A DNA stretch of 24,665 nucleotides, taken from NCBI GenBank assembly GCA_028565635.1, contig JAOXYB010064056.1, positions 1 to 24,665 of the forward strand. The letters run 5' to 3'. This DNA comes from Phoronis ovalis. Taxonomy: Eukaryota; Phoronida; Phoronidae. Position 1 is the first letter of the stretch, and each line of letters opens with the position of its first letter. Positions 1 through 11,556 of the stretch are shown one piece after another. Below the pieces are notes generated by a model. That model did not search any database and had not been told where the DNA came from. It saw only the letters and a program-made list of their open reading frames with translations. The position numbers and the translations under genes were made by a program.

Positions 1-79
1 CGACGTAAAAATTGGTAGATTAATCTTGCACGTAAGTTTTATCGCGATAATTTGGTCCCGTGTGAACAAAGCTTTAGAT
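1..79 (+). repeat. Left inverted repeat arm
   Basis: Pairs base for base with 2422-2500. It differs at positions 12, 63, 69 and 75. It contains the perfect 12-bp palindrome TTATCGCGATAA at 39-50, and its CpG sites (CGACG, CACG, TCGCGA, CCCG) stand out in this AT-rich sequence. The arm probably continues left of base 1. Confidence 0.9.
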
Positions 80-2421
80 AATTTAACATTTTTTTACTAC
101 TCACTTAAACAAGTTATTGATACTGATCTTGACTCAAAAAGAATTTGGTCTGAAGGTAAAATTACACTTTACATGCTGACATATGTGCAGAATTATATTG
201 CAATATTTACACAGAGTTAAAAGTAACATTTATGAGTGGAAGGTTATAGTAATTCTATTTTTGTTGATACCTTACAAGTTATTTTATACAGAGAGATATG
301 CAGAACTTCCATCAAATAGGATCATGTTACTGCATTATTTTTACTTAATATATCTATGCCTCATTGTCTTTTTAAAATATTGGAAATTTGCAGCGGCATA
401 TGCCAAGAGAGATTAATATTGTTTTGTGATTTGGTTGGAAATTGAACAGCAATTTACAATATTTTTTGTGTTCATATGTTAAGGTATAATGTTATTTCAG
501 CAAAAACAAATTTGATATTGCAAATAATTTATTTCTAAATTTAATAGTGTAATGTTGCATATTTCCTTAGAGGGAACTGCATTTAGACCTGAACTTTGCT
601 GCACTGTGGTTATGCTGCATATCCAATGCATGTTGCTGTATACTGCATATTTACATCTACAATATCTTAGAATGTTGGTAATTTCAGTTCAGGTATATTG
701 TTTCCCCTTGCACTATAAAAGGGAAATTGAGTTGAAGGATTTTATTCTTATAATTGGGTCATTGAAATTTGCAGAATAGGTATAAAACTAATAAACTAAT
801 GAGAAATTTTAATGTTACACAAAACATGATAATAAGCACTAATTTCTTACAGACTTTATGACTAGGGGATGTAATCTTCCCTCCAAATAAAAAAATGCAA
901 AGTTATTCATAAACTTATTTAATTGGAATTTAGCAAGCCAAAGTATACCTTTAAACTTGATAGGTTTAAAGATTGACCATTGATATCTTCAACACATGAC
1001 GAAAATGGGCCTAATGTGACATGACACATGTAGAAAATTATGTTAGGGGGTGTAAAATTTACATAACAAATAATTAAAGGAAAAAGTTGGTGATATTTTA
1101 TAGATGTTGGATTAATGGAAAAATGAAAAGATTGCATTTCAATATACATAAGTAGAAACATGTTGTTCTATGAAACAAATGGTATGGTATAGAACTCCCT
1201 TCTTAAAAAAATATTGTTACAACAGTGTGCTGTTCAAAAGGATAGGAGATATAAATGTTAGACCATGATTTGCAAGATTTGAATGAATATGCAGGTGTTG
1301 TATACTGAATGAACCACATGGTGTCAAATTCTATAAATATCTGTACTTGAGATCTTCTGAGTTTTTTGTAGTATAACAGTTTTAGTACAAAAGGATAAAA
1401 AAATGCAATTTTTGGGATATATAATCCCATTCATTTTGTTTACACTGTTTCATCATATAATTTTATGTATAAAAATGTTCAACAAAATGATCAATTTGTT
1501 TTTACAAATCGTGACCACAAGATAGAAGTAAACTTAATTTTTTATACCCTAATGGATGAAAATGTATAATTGCTGTATTATGATACAATGTCATATTCTA
1601 TCATGTTTTAGTTTCTAGTCACTATGGAATTAACTAGATGTTGGTTAAAACTTTTAGTGTAATTAATAAACATCCGGATGGGTGGTCACTAGTTGCCATA
1701 ATTGTGAACATGTTGAAAAAAATAAATAAAACATCGAACAAGTAACAGTATAATTTTCCAGAAGTTAATAGATTGTGACAGTAAAAAAGAAAATAGTTTC
1801 TACAGAAATTTTCTTAGACAGTTTGTTGTAGTTTCTATTTTTTAATCATATTTTGTAATTGCGGTTAATCAACAAGAATAGGTGTTTGTGAGATTGCACG
1901 CTTGTCTGAGCAAGCAACTGACAAAAATGAAAATCTCCCTTGTTGACAGCAGAAAAATTAAGTAATGTTAAATCTTTAAATCATAAACATTCCTCTTTCT
2001 TATTTTCTAATTTGCTTTGTAAAATATTTTTATAATAAACTTCAAATCATTTTAGAGCCAACTAATAATTTATTAATAACCCATTAAAAAGAAAAATTAC
2101 TTATTCTTGTTTATAAAGCTTGAAAATTTTATCTGCTTACTTGAATTCTCATGGCCCCTCCATTAGCCAATCATTTGAGATATGACTGTATTTGTATATA
2201 GCTCATATCAAAAAACATGGCCCTGTACACTAGGTATATGAATAGAGGTATGTCAGATGGATTGACTGATACACAATAATAACAACAGACAGCACCAGGT
2301 TTATTTCAATTCAGAATATTAAGTTTTCTGGTCAGCAAGCACACAGAAAGATTGTTTTTATATCATCATCCTACAGCTAACTCTATGTTTAGTGTCTTTT
2401 CTTTGGCCAGTTTAAGAGTTA
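80..2421. other. Interior between inverted arms, no gene seen
   Basis: AT-rich sequence with only short chance open frames (up to about 80 codons, low complexity, no domain signature). No RNA gene, long tandem repeat or transposase fragment was recognised. Confidence 0.6.
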
Positions 2422-2500
2422 ATCTTAAGCTCTGTTCTCACGGGACCAAATTATCGCGATAAAACTTACGTGCAAGATTAATCTACCATTTTTTACGTCG
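2422..2500 (-). repeat. Right inverted repeat arm
   Basis: Mirror of 1-79. Just outside it, the 13-bp word TGCAAGATTAATC found within the arm (2471-2483) recurs at 2511-2523. The element terminus may therefore carry tandem sub-repeats, such as binding sites for a transposase, and extend beyond 2500. That function is inference. Confidence 0.9.
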
Positions 2501-2541
2501 TGCGAACGCTTGCAAGATTAATCCTGAACGATAAATCTCTC

Positions 2542-2576
2542 ATTTTCAATCCACCAAAAGGAGGTGGATTGAAAAT
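2542..2576. repeat. Small hairpin, 14-bp perfect arms
   Basis: ATTTTCAATCCACC at 2542-2555 is followed by a 7-nt spacer and its exact reverse complement at 2563-2576. It lies 41 bp outside the right inverted arm, so it may belong to the sub-terminal region of the same element. Confidence 0.85.
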
Positions 2577-4001
2577 AAATATCTGTACACTGTGGTGTCT
2601 TTTTCTTGGAAGCTGGGTCTCTATTGTATTTCTTAACCTTTATAACATTTTTGAGATGTATTTGATGTTGTTTGGTTTGCTGTCAAAGTTCCATAATGAA
2701 TATAAATAGCATTAAAATTTTGACAAATTATTTGTGATAGTCTTAATTGATTTAATGGTCATAGAAAAGAAACAGCAAATGTTCTTATCTTGTCAAAATT
2801 CTTTTACAAGTTCTTTAGCTTGAGTACTCTTAATTTGATATCACATTAAATTACAGGCAAAGGTGTTTTTTCTAGAAAAAGCATTTTTACAATTGTTTAT
2901 AAGCGTGAAGGTTTTGATTTAAGGTGTTGTTTGCATTGCACTGGATTATAGTATATTTTGCTGTTACTGCATTTCTGTACAAACTGTTGCATGTTGATTT
3001 AATTGAGGATGTCATTATAAGTAATAAAATGATGTCTGCTTGCTGATATAACCAAGTCTAAATAAAAAGTTAGCAAAAGTGCTAGACAACAACGAAACTT
3101 TAAAATATCTTTGATAGCTAGAAATGCTCTTGGAAATTCTGTGTGAAGTTAAATTTTCTGCTCTTAAATAAAATGTTTTCCCTGTACTAAAGTAGATATT
3201 TAATTTGCCATTCTACCAGTAAAACTTTTTAAGGGCCACTAATCATCACTCAGAATACTGTAGAAAATTACCATGCATGGTCTGGTATGAAAATGACATG
3301 CTGTCATTCAGCAGTATTCATGGGAATAGTATCTATTATTATACTGAATAAAGTGATAAATAGTGCTACACAGTTACTGTTATCAGAGGATTAAGGGTTA
3401 TTCTAGGAGATTATTGAGATAATCTTATGGGAAACACATGAAAAAATCTAAAATTTCTCTCTCAGTAGAGTTAAATTAAAATCAAGTAGACTGGAGGTTT
3501 TTGAAGTCAAGTTAGTTTTTCCATCAAGAAAAGTGTGAGGACGTTCATGAACAAAGGGTTAAAAATAACACCTAGATATGGTCATTGACGGGAATATGTA
3601 CTTTTTCAGATTCTTGTGTAAAAATTGTGTAGGCTCCTGAAGCACTACACAGGCTTGTATAAAAAGCTGGTAAAGTTAAGGTATATATATGTAAGTGGAC
3701 TTTATTCCAGGATCCTGCAAAATGCTCATTTTATCAGTGTTTATGAAATAGTTTTTGGCACAATCTTTCTTGTTTATGTAAAGGAATAGCCATTTGCAGA
3801 TAAACAGGTTGAAACAGTTTTCACTATGATGTCTTATTGTCTTGGCAAATTTGATAATATAACATATGTCCATGCAGGATAGGGTGTATGTAACAGTTTG
3901 TGGTCATGGTTGTATAACCTGTTTTCAGGATCTGGCAACATCTAATCTTTTATTAGTTCCATTAGTAGTCTCTTTGCTCAGTATAAAGTCTAAGTTAAAG
4001 A
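2577..4001. other. Non-coding stretch, nothing recognised
   Basis: AT-rich. Open frames are at most about 65 codons and look like chance. No exon with plausible splice sites and biased composition was found on either strand. Confidence 0.5.
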
Positions 4002-4078
4002 AAAGTTGTTAAAAATGTTTTGAGAATCAGAAGTTGAACTACATTACTTCTGATTCTCAAAACATTTTTAACAACTTT
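4002..4078. repeat. Perfect long hairpin: 33-bp arms, 11-nt loop
   Basis: The 33 bases at 4002-4034 (beginning AAAGTTGTTAAAAATG) are exactly reverse-complemented at 4046-4078, with the loop TGAACTACATT between. Pairing stops immediately on both sides. The lack of any mismatch suggests a recent origin, for example template switching, or selection for a stem. It is more perfect than usual miRNA precursors, which carry bulges. Confidence 0.95.
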
Positions 4079-5023
4079 GTTAATAAATTTTAATTGCAAA
4101 ATATAGTAATCAATATCCTAAAAAGGGTGCAAAGGATTAAATCCACCTATTGTGTTAAATGAAAAATGTATAATAAAAAAATGAAACTGTCTGTCACCAT
4201 AGTCTTAGTTTAACATTGACATTTCCGATAGTTCCATTTTTCTAAGATCTATTTATGCATCTTTTAAGGACATTAGAAAAAAGTGAAAGTTTTAAATCTC
4301 CGTCTTCATTGTTGCATGTCCAAATTAACATTGGTCCCTTTTATATAAACCTTCCTAGTTTGTCCTTATCCTGTGTCTGATCTTGATCTTTAAATTTTGT
4401 TTTTTATGACAATATATCTCTGTTTTGTACCAATGTCACCTTGTTCTTTAATTTCAATTGACAGATATCTTTTCATTTCCCTTTTTTCTCACTTAAGTTG
4501 TCTGTGTCCAACCACTGGCTAATTTAAGTAGATGTTCACATTGTTTAAAAATTGTTATTGATTCAAAAGTTTTAAATTTCATTTGTTTTTCCAAATCAAG
4601 TGCTCCTGTTAAATCCTGCTTACAAAAATACAACTAAAAAATCTCATAGTAAAATAAAAGTTTTCTAACAAGATGCCTGTACAGATAGGCCTTACCTTGG
4701 TGACAGTGTTTCCAGATCTGATTAGAAATACTAACCCGTACTATGTACTCCTACCCAAAGTCCCATTATAAAATTGAATATTTCTTGAAAAGTAATCAGT
4801 AACAAAATTCCTATGCTGCTGAACATTTTATTCCTAAGTGTACCATACTATAAATGGATCAGTGATCTAATAACTATCTAATTTATCTGTTTTTCCTTGC
4901 TATTATAATGTTCTACTCACCTGTGTTAATGTCATTGATGCTACTGTATGTATATCTTCAATTGAAAATGGATATCAGTGTTGTTGAAATATATACAGTG
5001 AAAAAAATTATTGATGGAATAGT
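4079..5023. other. Non-coding stretch, nothing recognised
   Basis: AT-rich sequence with no convincing open frame, RNA gene or repeat. Confidence 0.5.
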
Positions 5024-5089
5024 CTACGGCAATGAGGGGTGGTTTATGAGAAAAAACTACGGTAATGAGGGGTGGTTTATGAGAAAAAA
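5024..5089 (+). repeat. 33-bp tandem duplication, two copies
   Basis: 5024-5056 and 5057-5089 are direct copies differing at one base (CTACGGC versus CTACGGT at the start), each ending GTTTATGAG plus an A-run. The unit is a multiple of three and stays open in one + frame (4908-5144), where it duplicates 11 codons. That frame has no other coding signature, so the open frame is probably incidental. Confidence 0.95.
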
Positions 5090-6175
5090 ATCTAACAAAA
5101 TATATAGAATTTTGATGTTTTGCATTTTACAACTGGTTGTATAATTTATCTTAGCTAACTAGTTGTTTAAAGACCATATTACATTTTAATGAGATAAAAT
5201 CAGTTGCTGGAACAAAAAAAAATCAAACTTTCAGGTATATGTCATTTTCTAAAAATGATAACAAATAAATTTTTGTGTATAATTGTAACCTAGGATTTGA
5301 TAACAATGAAAAGGAATGGTACTGGCTACTTTCAAGGCTTTAATTAATTTAGAAATAAATCTGAACAGTCAAGATGTATGGAAGAGTCTATTTTGTGTTG
5401 TACACAATTTTAACACAAAGGGATCTGTTAACTTGCCCCAAATCTGATAATTTTATTAACTTATTTATTTTCAATTATTCTACTATCCATCAGGTATACT
5501 GTGGCCTAGATAGTGTTCAAGTTGTTCTAAAAATAGAGAAATAAATATGTTTTTTAATAGGGGAGTTGATTTTAATGTTATTAAAAAATAAAACATCTTG
5601 CTATTTTTTTTCTTCACAATTTTGACATTAGATTTGTATAATTATCTGTTACTTTTATATCAAACAATCCAGCATCATGTTTTCATTGCATATTTCAGTC
5701 TGTTAGCACAGCTAAACAATAGCAAACTCTATAATGCTGAAACAGAGGTGCTTACCATCATAAGGAATAAAAAAGGGAGCCTTGTTGAAATGGGCCGATT
5801 TCATTAGCACAAAAATGCTGTACGCCATCATATAACACATGTTTTTTGATAATCCTTGTACTAATAGAACAAAGTGTTCTTGAATAAGAGATAACAGTAT
5901 ATTGAGGTGACTGTTTCTAACACTGCTTGAACATAAAGATGTGTAGTAGATGTTCTTATAAATATCCAATGAATAGATTAAAGAAAAAGAAGGAAACAAA
6001 AGAATTAAGTCATGTGCAGACACGATATCGTAAACTGGCTCAAGTACTTGTAAAGTTTGCAGATGTTACAGTAACTATAGCTTCAAAAACATGCTTGTCA
6101 ATCATTCAATAAAAAGAACTGTTGTACTAACAACTTGATAGCGAAGGCAAGGATTATTGCTATTGACTTATTGAC
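5090..6175. other. Non-coding stretch, only chance open frames
   Basis: The longest open frame is about 103 codons on the - strand (6023-5712). Its translation is hydrophobic and unstructured, it overlaps + frames of similar length, and no family resemblance or splice context was seen. I do not call a gene. Confidence 0.45.
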
Positions 6176-6610
6176 CTTTGTGTGATATTTCAATATCAAC
6201 ATCATTTTTAAACTTTACATCAAATTTTTTTACCTTAAAATGTTGACCTATGATCTCTTAATGACATAAAACCTAATTTATGAAAGTAATGTGCTATTTT
6301 GAGATTTTGGCTTTTGATCTCTAAGTGACCTTTTGACCTCAAGGCCGACTCTTCCAACCTTGGGATATTACAAGTAAAATTACAAATCCTTAGGACAAAC
6401 CATTCCCAAGTTACAACATGTGACCTATATAAAACAATTGAAAAGATGCCAAAAAATAAAAAATTCACCATTTGGCACATAAATAAGCCAAAAGGTCATC
6501 AAAGTGACCTCCGTGTAACCCAATACCATCATTTTTGAATGTTTCGTGCAATTTTGAAAATTTGATCTTTAACTTTCAAATGGTCTTTTAACTTCAAGGT
6601 CAGGAAAGGA
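6176..6610. repeat. Degenerate dispersed or tandem repeat rich in TGACCT words
   Basis: Related words recur: CATCATTTTT at 6200 and 6527; GATCTCT at 6250 and 6319 with GATCTTT at 6564; TGACCT at 6172, 6242, 6326, 6334, 6421 and 6506. Each block ends with a CTTCAAGG or CTCAAGG-type string (about 6340 and 6593). The - strand translations of the two blocks also resemble each other (SKGHLEIKSQNLKIAHYF versus LKDHLKVKDQIFKIARN). This fits two or three diverged copies of one repeat rather than a gene. Confidence 0.45.
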
Positions 6611-7352
6611 AAGCACATCCTGAGAAAGAAACCTAATTTTACAAATTGGATTTCAGCAAAAACTAACTTGAATGTCTCTAGGTAATAAAAAGACTGCAAG
6701 AACACTAGACCTACCATATACAGTTGACTAGCAATATAAACTGTGTTCGTGCAATGGGTTAGATGTTTAGGTTGTGCAAAAGAGGCGTTCTTGTCATAGG
6801 CAATGAAATGTGCGATAATGCAAGCGCCATGTTTGCAAGAGTGGAAGTATTGTAGACCTAAAGTTAAATGACAATTTGCTTAGATCATGCATTTAACATT
6901 ATCTTTGTAAATACTTAAAATAGTAAGAAAATGACCTTTCTGCTCTGTTCAAGAAACAATAAAAAAATTGATATTTATTTGCTTGTGATGACATTTTTTG
7001 TTTCCTATTGAAAATATGAACGATATAGAAAGTTTAATAAGAGTTGAATCAGAGGACAGTCCAGATAAATTGGAAATTTCTTAATAATAGATGGGTAGAA
7101 CAAAGACATTTATTAAAGTTTGAACTTAGCATTTGATCATAGTGTAGTATGAAATATCTGAAATAGCAAATGATTTGGTACATGATTTCTTTACAAACTT
7201 AAACTAATGAAAACTATTTATATAAATTTACATTCAGCTTAGAACCTTTATTGCAATAACCAGACATAAACGATAAATCAATGAAAGCCAAAAAAAAACT
7301 GTACCTCGCACCATTTTTTTATAAACTAATTTAGAGAAAATGTTCCCTATCT
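6611..7352. other. Non-coding stretch, nothing recognised
   Basis: AT-rich, with no supported feature on either strand. Confidence 0.45.
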
Positions 7353-7694
7353 CTATATTAATTTTATGTATGGTACATTTACATAATATGAAATGCTTGG
7401 TATCTTTAGCCACAAATACCAAACATTTTTTATGATACAAAAGCTTTCCATTTCTGTCAAGCTGACAGATTTTTTCATCAGCAATTGTATATTTTTGAAC
7501 AACCTACATTGAAAACAATGGTGAAAAAATTGAAGTCTCCTGGTCCCAGTTGTAGTTTGGCACAGACCATAGCTAGAATTTGTTTTAATAGTTAAAATTG
7601 GGTATTGCCCACTTTCAGTCAGTTTCATGACATTTGTTTCAATACGATCAGCGTCTCCAGCTTGCAAGTCCACATAAGAATTTTGCAAAGCCAT
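7353..7694 (-). other. 113-codon open frame of doubtful coding status
   Basis: This is the longest open frame outside the recognised genes. The first ~60 residues (for example VDLQAGDADRIETNVMKL) have balanced, protein-like composition. The rest becomes hydrophobic and low in complexity, as in random AT-rich sequence. No domain, signal peptide or flanking exon was identified. It may be a decayed exon, part of a dispersed repeat, or chance. I assign no function. Confidence 0.15.
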
Positions 7695-8810
7695 TAAAGG
7701 GCAACATTTACTCTCCTGTGATATGGTAAATATAAAAATAAATATTAAATCAAGTGTAGAATAAAGCGTTCCTTAAAATTATCACGAAACTGATGTACTC
7801 AAATTGCATCTGTTAGTTTTTGTAATGGATTGTTCAGTTGAAAACAACAGTGGGTGTAGTTAACAATGTTTTTGCCTTGTAAGTGTTTTGGTGTTTTAAA
7901 GTTAAAATGTGTAAAATTATTTATTAAAAAGGTGACGATAGTTTTGGGCATTCAGTGTTCAGAAAGAAAAGTGTTTACACTTAATTAAGTGAATATGTCT
8001 GGAATTTTTAAGAGTCGTGTTTATGTGGTTGTTACAACAATGGTGGGACATTGTATGGATGTAGAGATACATACATGCAGATGATTAATACACGTATTTA
8101 TGATGTCATTTGTTAACAATACACAGGGAAATTATTAATTTTCATCCTGGTGAGGTGTTACCTAGCAGTGATGTTCTAATGTTGGAGACTTCGTTGATAT
8201 AGCAATGTTTGTCATCATATAGTCGAATGCATAAATATAGAGATGTTACTAAACATGTGCTTAAGGTAATGTGGGACATCCTGGAGTTACTTAACCTTGT
8301 GTATAAATATTGGATATGACTGATAATCATTAAATAAATTTCTACTTGCTAAAAAATCTAATTTTGGATTCTTTTGAATGTAGGTGCTGTAGCCTAGCTG
8401 ACATGTAAATCTATTTGGATTCTTTAAATATACATATAGAAGCCAAAAGCATTAATTGATACAATTACACAGATACATACATGCAGCTGATGATTTCTAT
8501 TTAAAAAAACAAGTCATCTGATTTTAGATATGGTTTGAAATCAGAATACTTACTGGTTTCAAATGAAGAGTACTGTTCATGAACAATTTTTAGATCTGTT
8601 ATGAAAACTTGCTTCTAAATTTCACAGTTGAATAGATATTTTGCTTCTAAAATCATCAAGTGATGTTCAGAAACCAGCTCAATGTTTCATAAACTTAATT
8701 GATAAGTAGTTCTAAACTAATCTAATTTTTATGCAAATTTTTGTTTGAATTGTAATGCAAGTTAATCTACAAAGTAAGTTTATAGAGAGAGTTTGCTATG
8801 CGATTTAAGT
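7695..8810. other. Non-coding stretch, minor local repeats only
   Basis: AT-rich. A short direct repeat, GATACATACATGCAG, occurs near 8066 and again near 8471. No gene or RNA gene was recognised. Confidence 0.45.
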
Positions 8811-8945
8811 TTTCAGTGCCTTCTTGTGGCCAGTGCCAGTAACAGGGACATCTGGTGGCAGGTAATTTATAGACCTGCTCTCCATTAGGGCACCATTTAT
8901 GGGGAGGAAGTTTATATCCTTTGTCTCAGTTGAGAAATATCAGGT
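8811..8945. other. GC-richer island, possible exon remnant or repeat fragment
   Basis: About 130 bp near half GC within sequence near 30% GC. On + a 45-bp segment (8817-8861) sits between a TTTTCAG acceptor-like and a CAG|GTAATT donor-like site and reads through as 15 codons. On - an open frame of about 52 codons (8925-8770) reads KLPPHKWCPNGEQVYKLP within it. I recognise neither product. A dispersed repeat fragment is equally likely. Confidence 0.25.
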
Positions 8946-11556
8946 GGGCCATCAGTAATATGTCGCTCTGTGTAAAGTATAAGTATTTGCAATTTGGCTA
9001 AAAAATATATTATATTATAGTAAATTTATTCATTTATTGAACATTAAATCAGGTTAACAAATAGCTTTGTTTGTAACAGTCGAAATGTTTAATGGAATAG
9101 CTGTATGTACCTGTTTATAAGAGTCTAAAATCATTATAATAATATTATATAATTGAACAGATTAAGATAATAAATGAACATCTATTCTAAAAATATTATT
9201 AAATAGTTCTCATTTTTATGTGTTAAAAATCTGTTAAACATGATAAAAATGGCCAACTATGTTAGTACAAGCAAAAGTATTATAAGAATTGGCAAAATGA
9301 TCATAAACCTAACCATGATAGGAACTGTCTTAATGTGTGGTTAAACTTACAGCATAAGATTTGTTACAATTCCACAAATGTAATTCATTCGATTAGGCGT
9401 AAGCAGAATACAAATTGAAAGTCATTCCCTATCCTGGAAGATTTACAAAGTTTCTGTTTATTAATTTTTTTATATGTGAATAAGCCATCAATCACTCCTA
9501 CAGATTTAAGACTAAGAAGATGTTGTTTTCAAACTTCATTAGTATACTGATGGATTATATCTGTAATGATACTTTCATTAGAAGTCACTGGCATGCTGTG
9601 TTTAACTTTGGTAAAAGTATGTTTTAGCATTTTCAACTTTTCCCATCTAGCCTAAAAAAAAATACAGCACAAATTTCAATGCAAAATTATACAAAGAACA
9701 AGAGGAAATACTATTCAATGTTTTTGATATGTATAGCTTGCTATTTGATCACCTAAATTTTGACAAATATTATGCAATGATATCAATGTATGAAATATTA
9801 TAAGCTATTATGTATCATACCTGTCAAGTTGACAGAATTTTGTAGACACTTTTCTATTAAAAGCAATGGCAGAATGCTTGCAATTGGAAATTTGACAGCT
9901 ATGATATATTCAAGTGCTAGAATATTAACTTGCACCACAGCATCAAACATTCAAAATGTTGATTGCTTTTATTGTTGAATACTTAACCTGGCAGGCATTA
10001 CCCAATAATAGTTGAGGTTCCATATTGCATAATGATGAAGTTATGATAAGTTGCAAATAATCAATAGTATGTGATGCTTTTTGAACCACATAACTATTAT
10101 TATCTGCTAATCAACCAACATTTTGGGAACTTAGTCAGCATTGATTGGGTATATTGTATTGTGTCAAACTCTCAAACTGCTACAGTAATATGTGACAATA
10201 TTTGAAGTTATATAAAAACATGATTTTCTTATTTTATTGTGTGGTACTTATGTTACTATTTCCTTAAGTTAATAATGTTAGCAATGTCATGAGCTGATTA
10301 TATTTTAGGATACATGTGTAAGCTTATTAAACTGCTGTTATTATTATGTTGCAACTTACTAATTATCTAGTTACGTAACATTTTTATTTTGATTAAATCA
10401 AAGAACCAGACATAAATTACAGATAAACGAACTGAAATTGTGTTTATTTGCATAAAACTTGTGGTAAACACATATGAAAAAATCAACGAAATAAATATAA
10501 TATGAACAAAATATTTCTACATTATTCTCAACCACCGCTAATTTTTTCCTGAACCACTGTTATTGCAGGTAAAATGTTTTCAAATGCATTTTTGTAGTGT
10601 CCATTTTTATCAAAAAACCCAGGTTATTCAAAGACAACTAAAATCATAAATTTTGAGTTGTCAAATAATTGCATTACTATGTTCAAAAAAGGTATAACTG
10701 GAAAAAATATCCTTCAAATACCGTGATTCTTTTTGCTTTTTAGTGATTTTAAACAAATAGTACTATTCCTAAAATATGTGGAATTTAAATATTATAAAAA
10801 ATTGGAGCTCTAGTTTTGCTATGATCTTATTTTGTGATAACATTATATAAGATTGCATCTATTTTTTAAAACTTTGTCACTATACAGTACACTACACTAT
10901 ATCTTGGTTCAGATAAAATGACAAATACCTTAAATGTTGACTTATTTTGGTTTTTGAGCAAAGTGCAATACCACATACAGGAAGCAATATGTTGTTACAA
11001 AAGCATATCATGGATTCTATTTACCTGGTACCTTTTCTCAAAAGTGATGTACCTTTCATGATAAAATGCATCCAGTAAAAAAACAAGATTTTAATTTTAA
11101 CCTTACTCCTTCAAATATCACATAGCAGATGCAGTCGGCTGGCAATATGTCCGGTCTTTGATATCAAGACCCCTGATTGTTCAAACATGTGAATGTTTCA
11201 CAATGAAAAGGAAGAAAAAATCAAGCAAACCATAAACAGTTATTCTACATAAGAGTCTTAATAATTTTTAGTATTTAGTTTTACTCAATCATGTCATCAA
11301 CGGCAGCTGAGCCCTTTTCAAATTTCATAACCTTTTTGACCTATTCAAAAAATCGTCCATTGCCATTGTAAACACCATGAGCTAAAACATTATTTCTCCC
11401 TATTAATAAATGTAAAATATCTTTTCTACAATACCATATTTACCTGCATGAAAAATTTTATAACTATACATTGTATATAACTTGAAAAATTTGATGATAC
11501 TTTACTATAACCAGTAAATTGGACATTTAGCACTGTTTTGTGGCACTTTAATACTG
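8946..11556. other. Non-coding stretch, nothing recognised
   Basis: About 2.6 kb of AT-rich sequence. Open frames are at most about 62 codons with no coding character. Small palindromes occur (for example 9831-9845 and near 11152-11170) but no gene, RNA or long repeat was supported. Confidence 0.45.

Larger units (their letters stand above)
1..2500. mobile_element. Non-autonomous DNA transposon or fold-back element, left end outside window
   Basis: Bases 1-79 are the reverse complement of 2422-2500 with four mismatches and no gap (about 95% identity). They enclose about 2.3 kb. The interior has no open frame longer than about 80 codons and no transposase-like motif, so any mobility would depend on proteins supplied in trans. 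Similarity ends abruptly inward at position 79/2422. At the outer side it runs to the window edge, so the true terminus and any target-site duplication cannot be seen. Two independent, oppositely oriented copies of a dispersed repeat would look the same. No family is assigned. Confidence 0.55.

Noticed and set aside
5712-6023. 103-codon - strand open frame
   Set aside because: Hydrophobic, low-information translation overlapped by + strand open frames; no homology or splice support. Expected by chance in sequence of this length.
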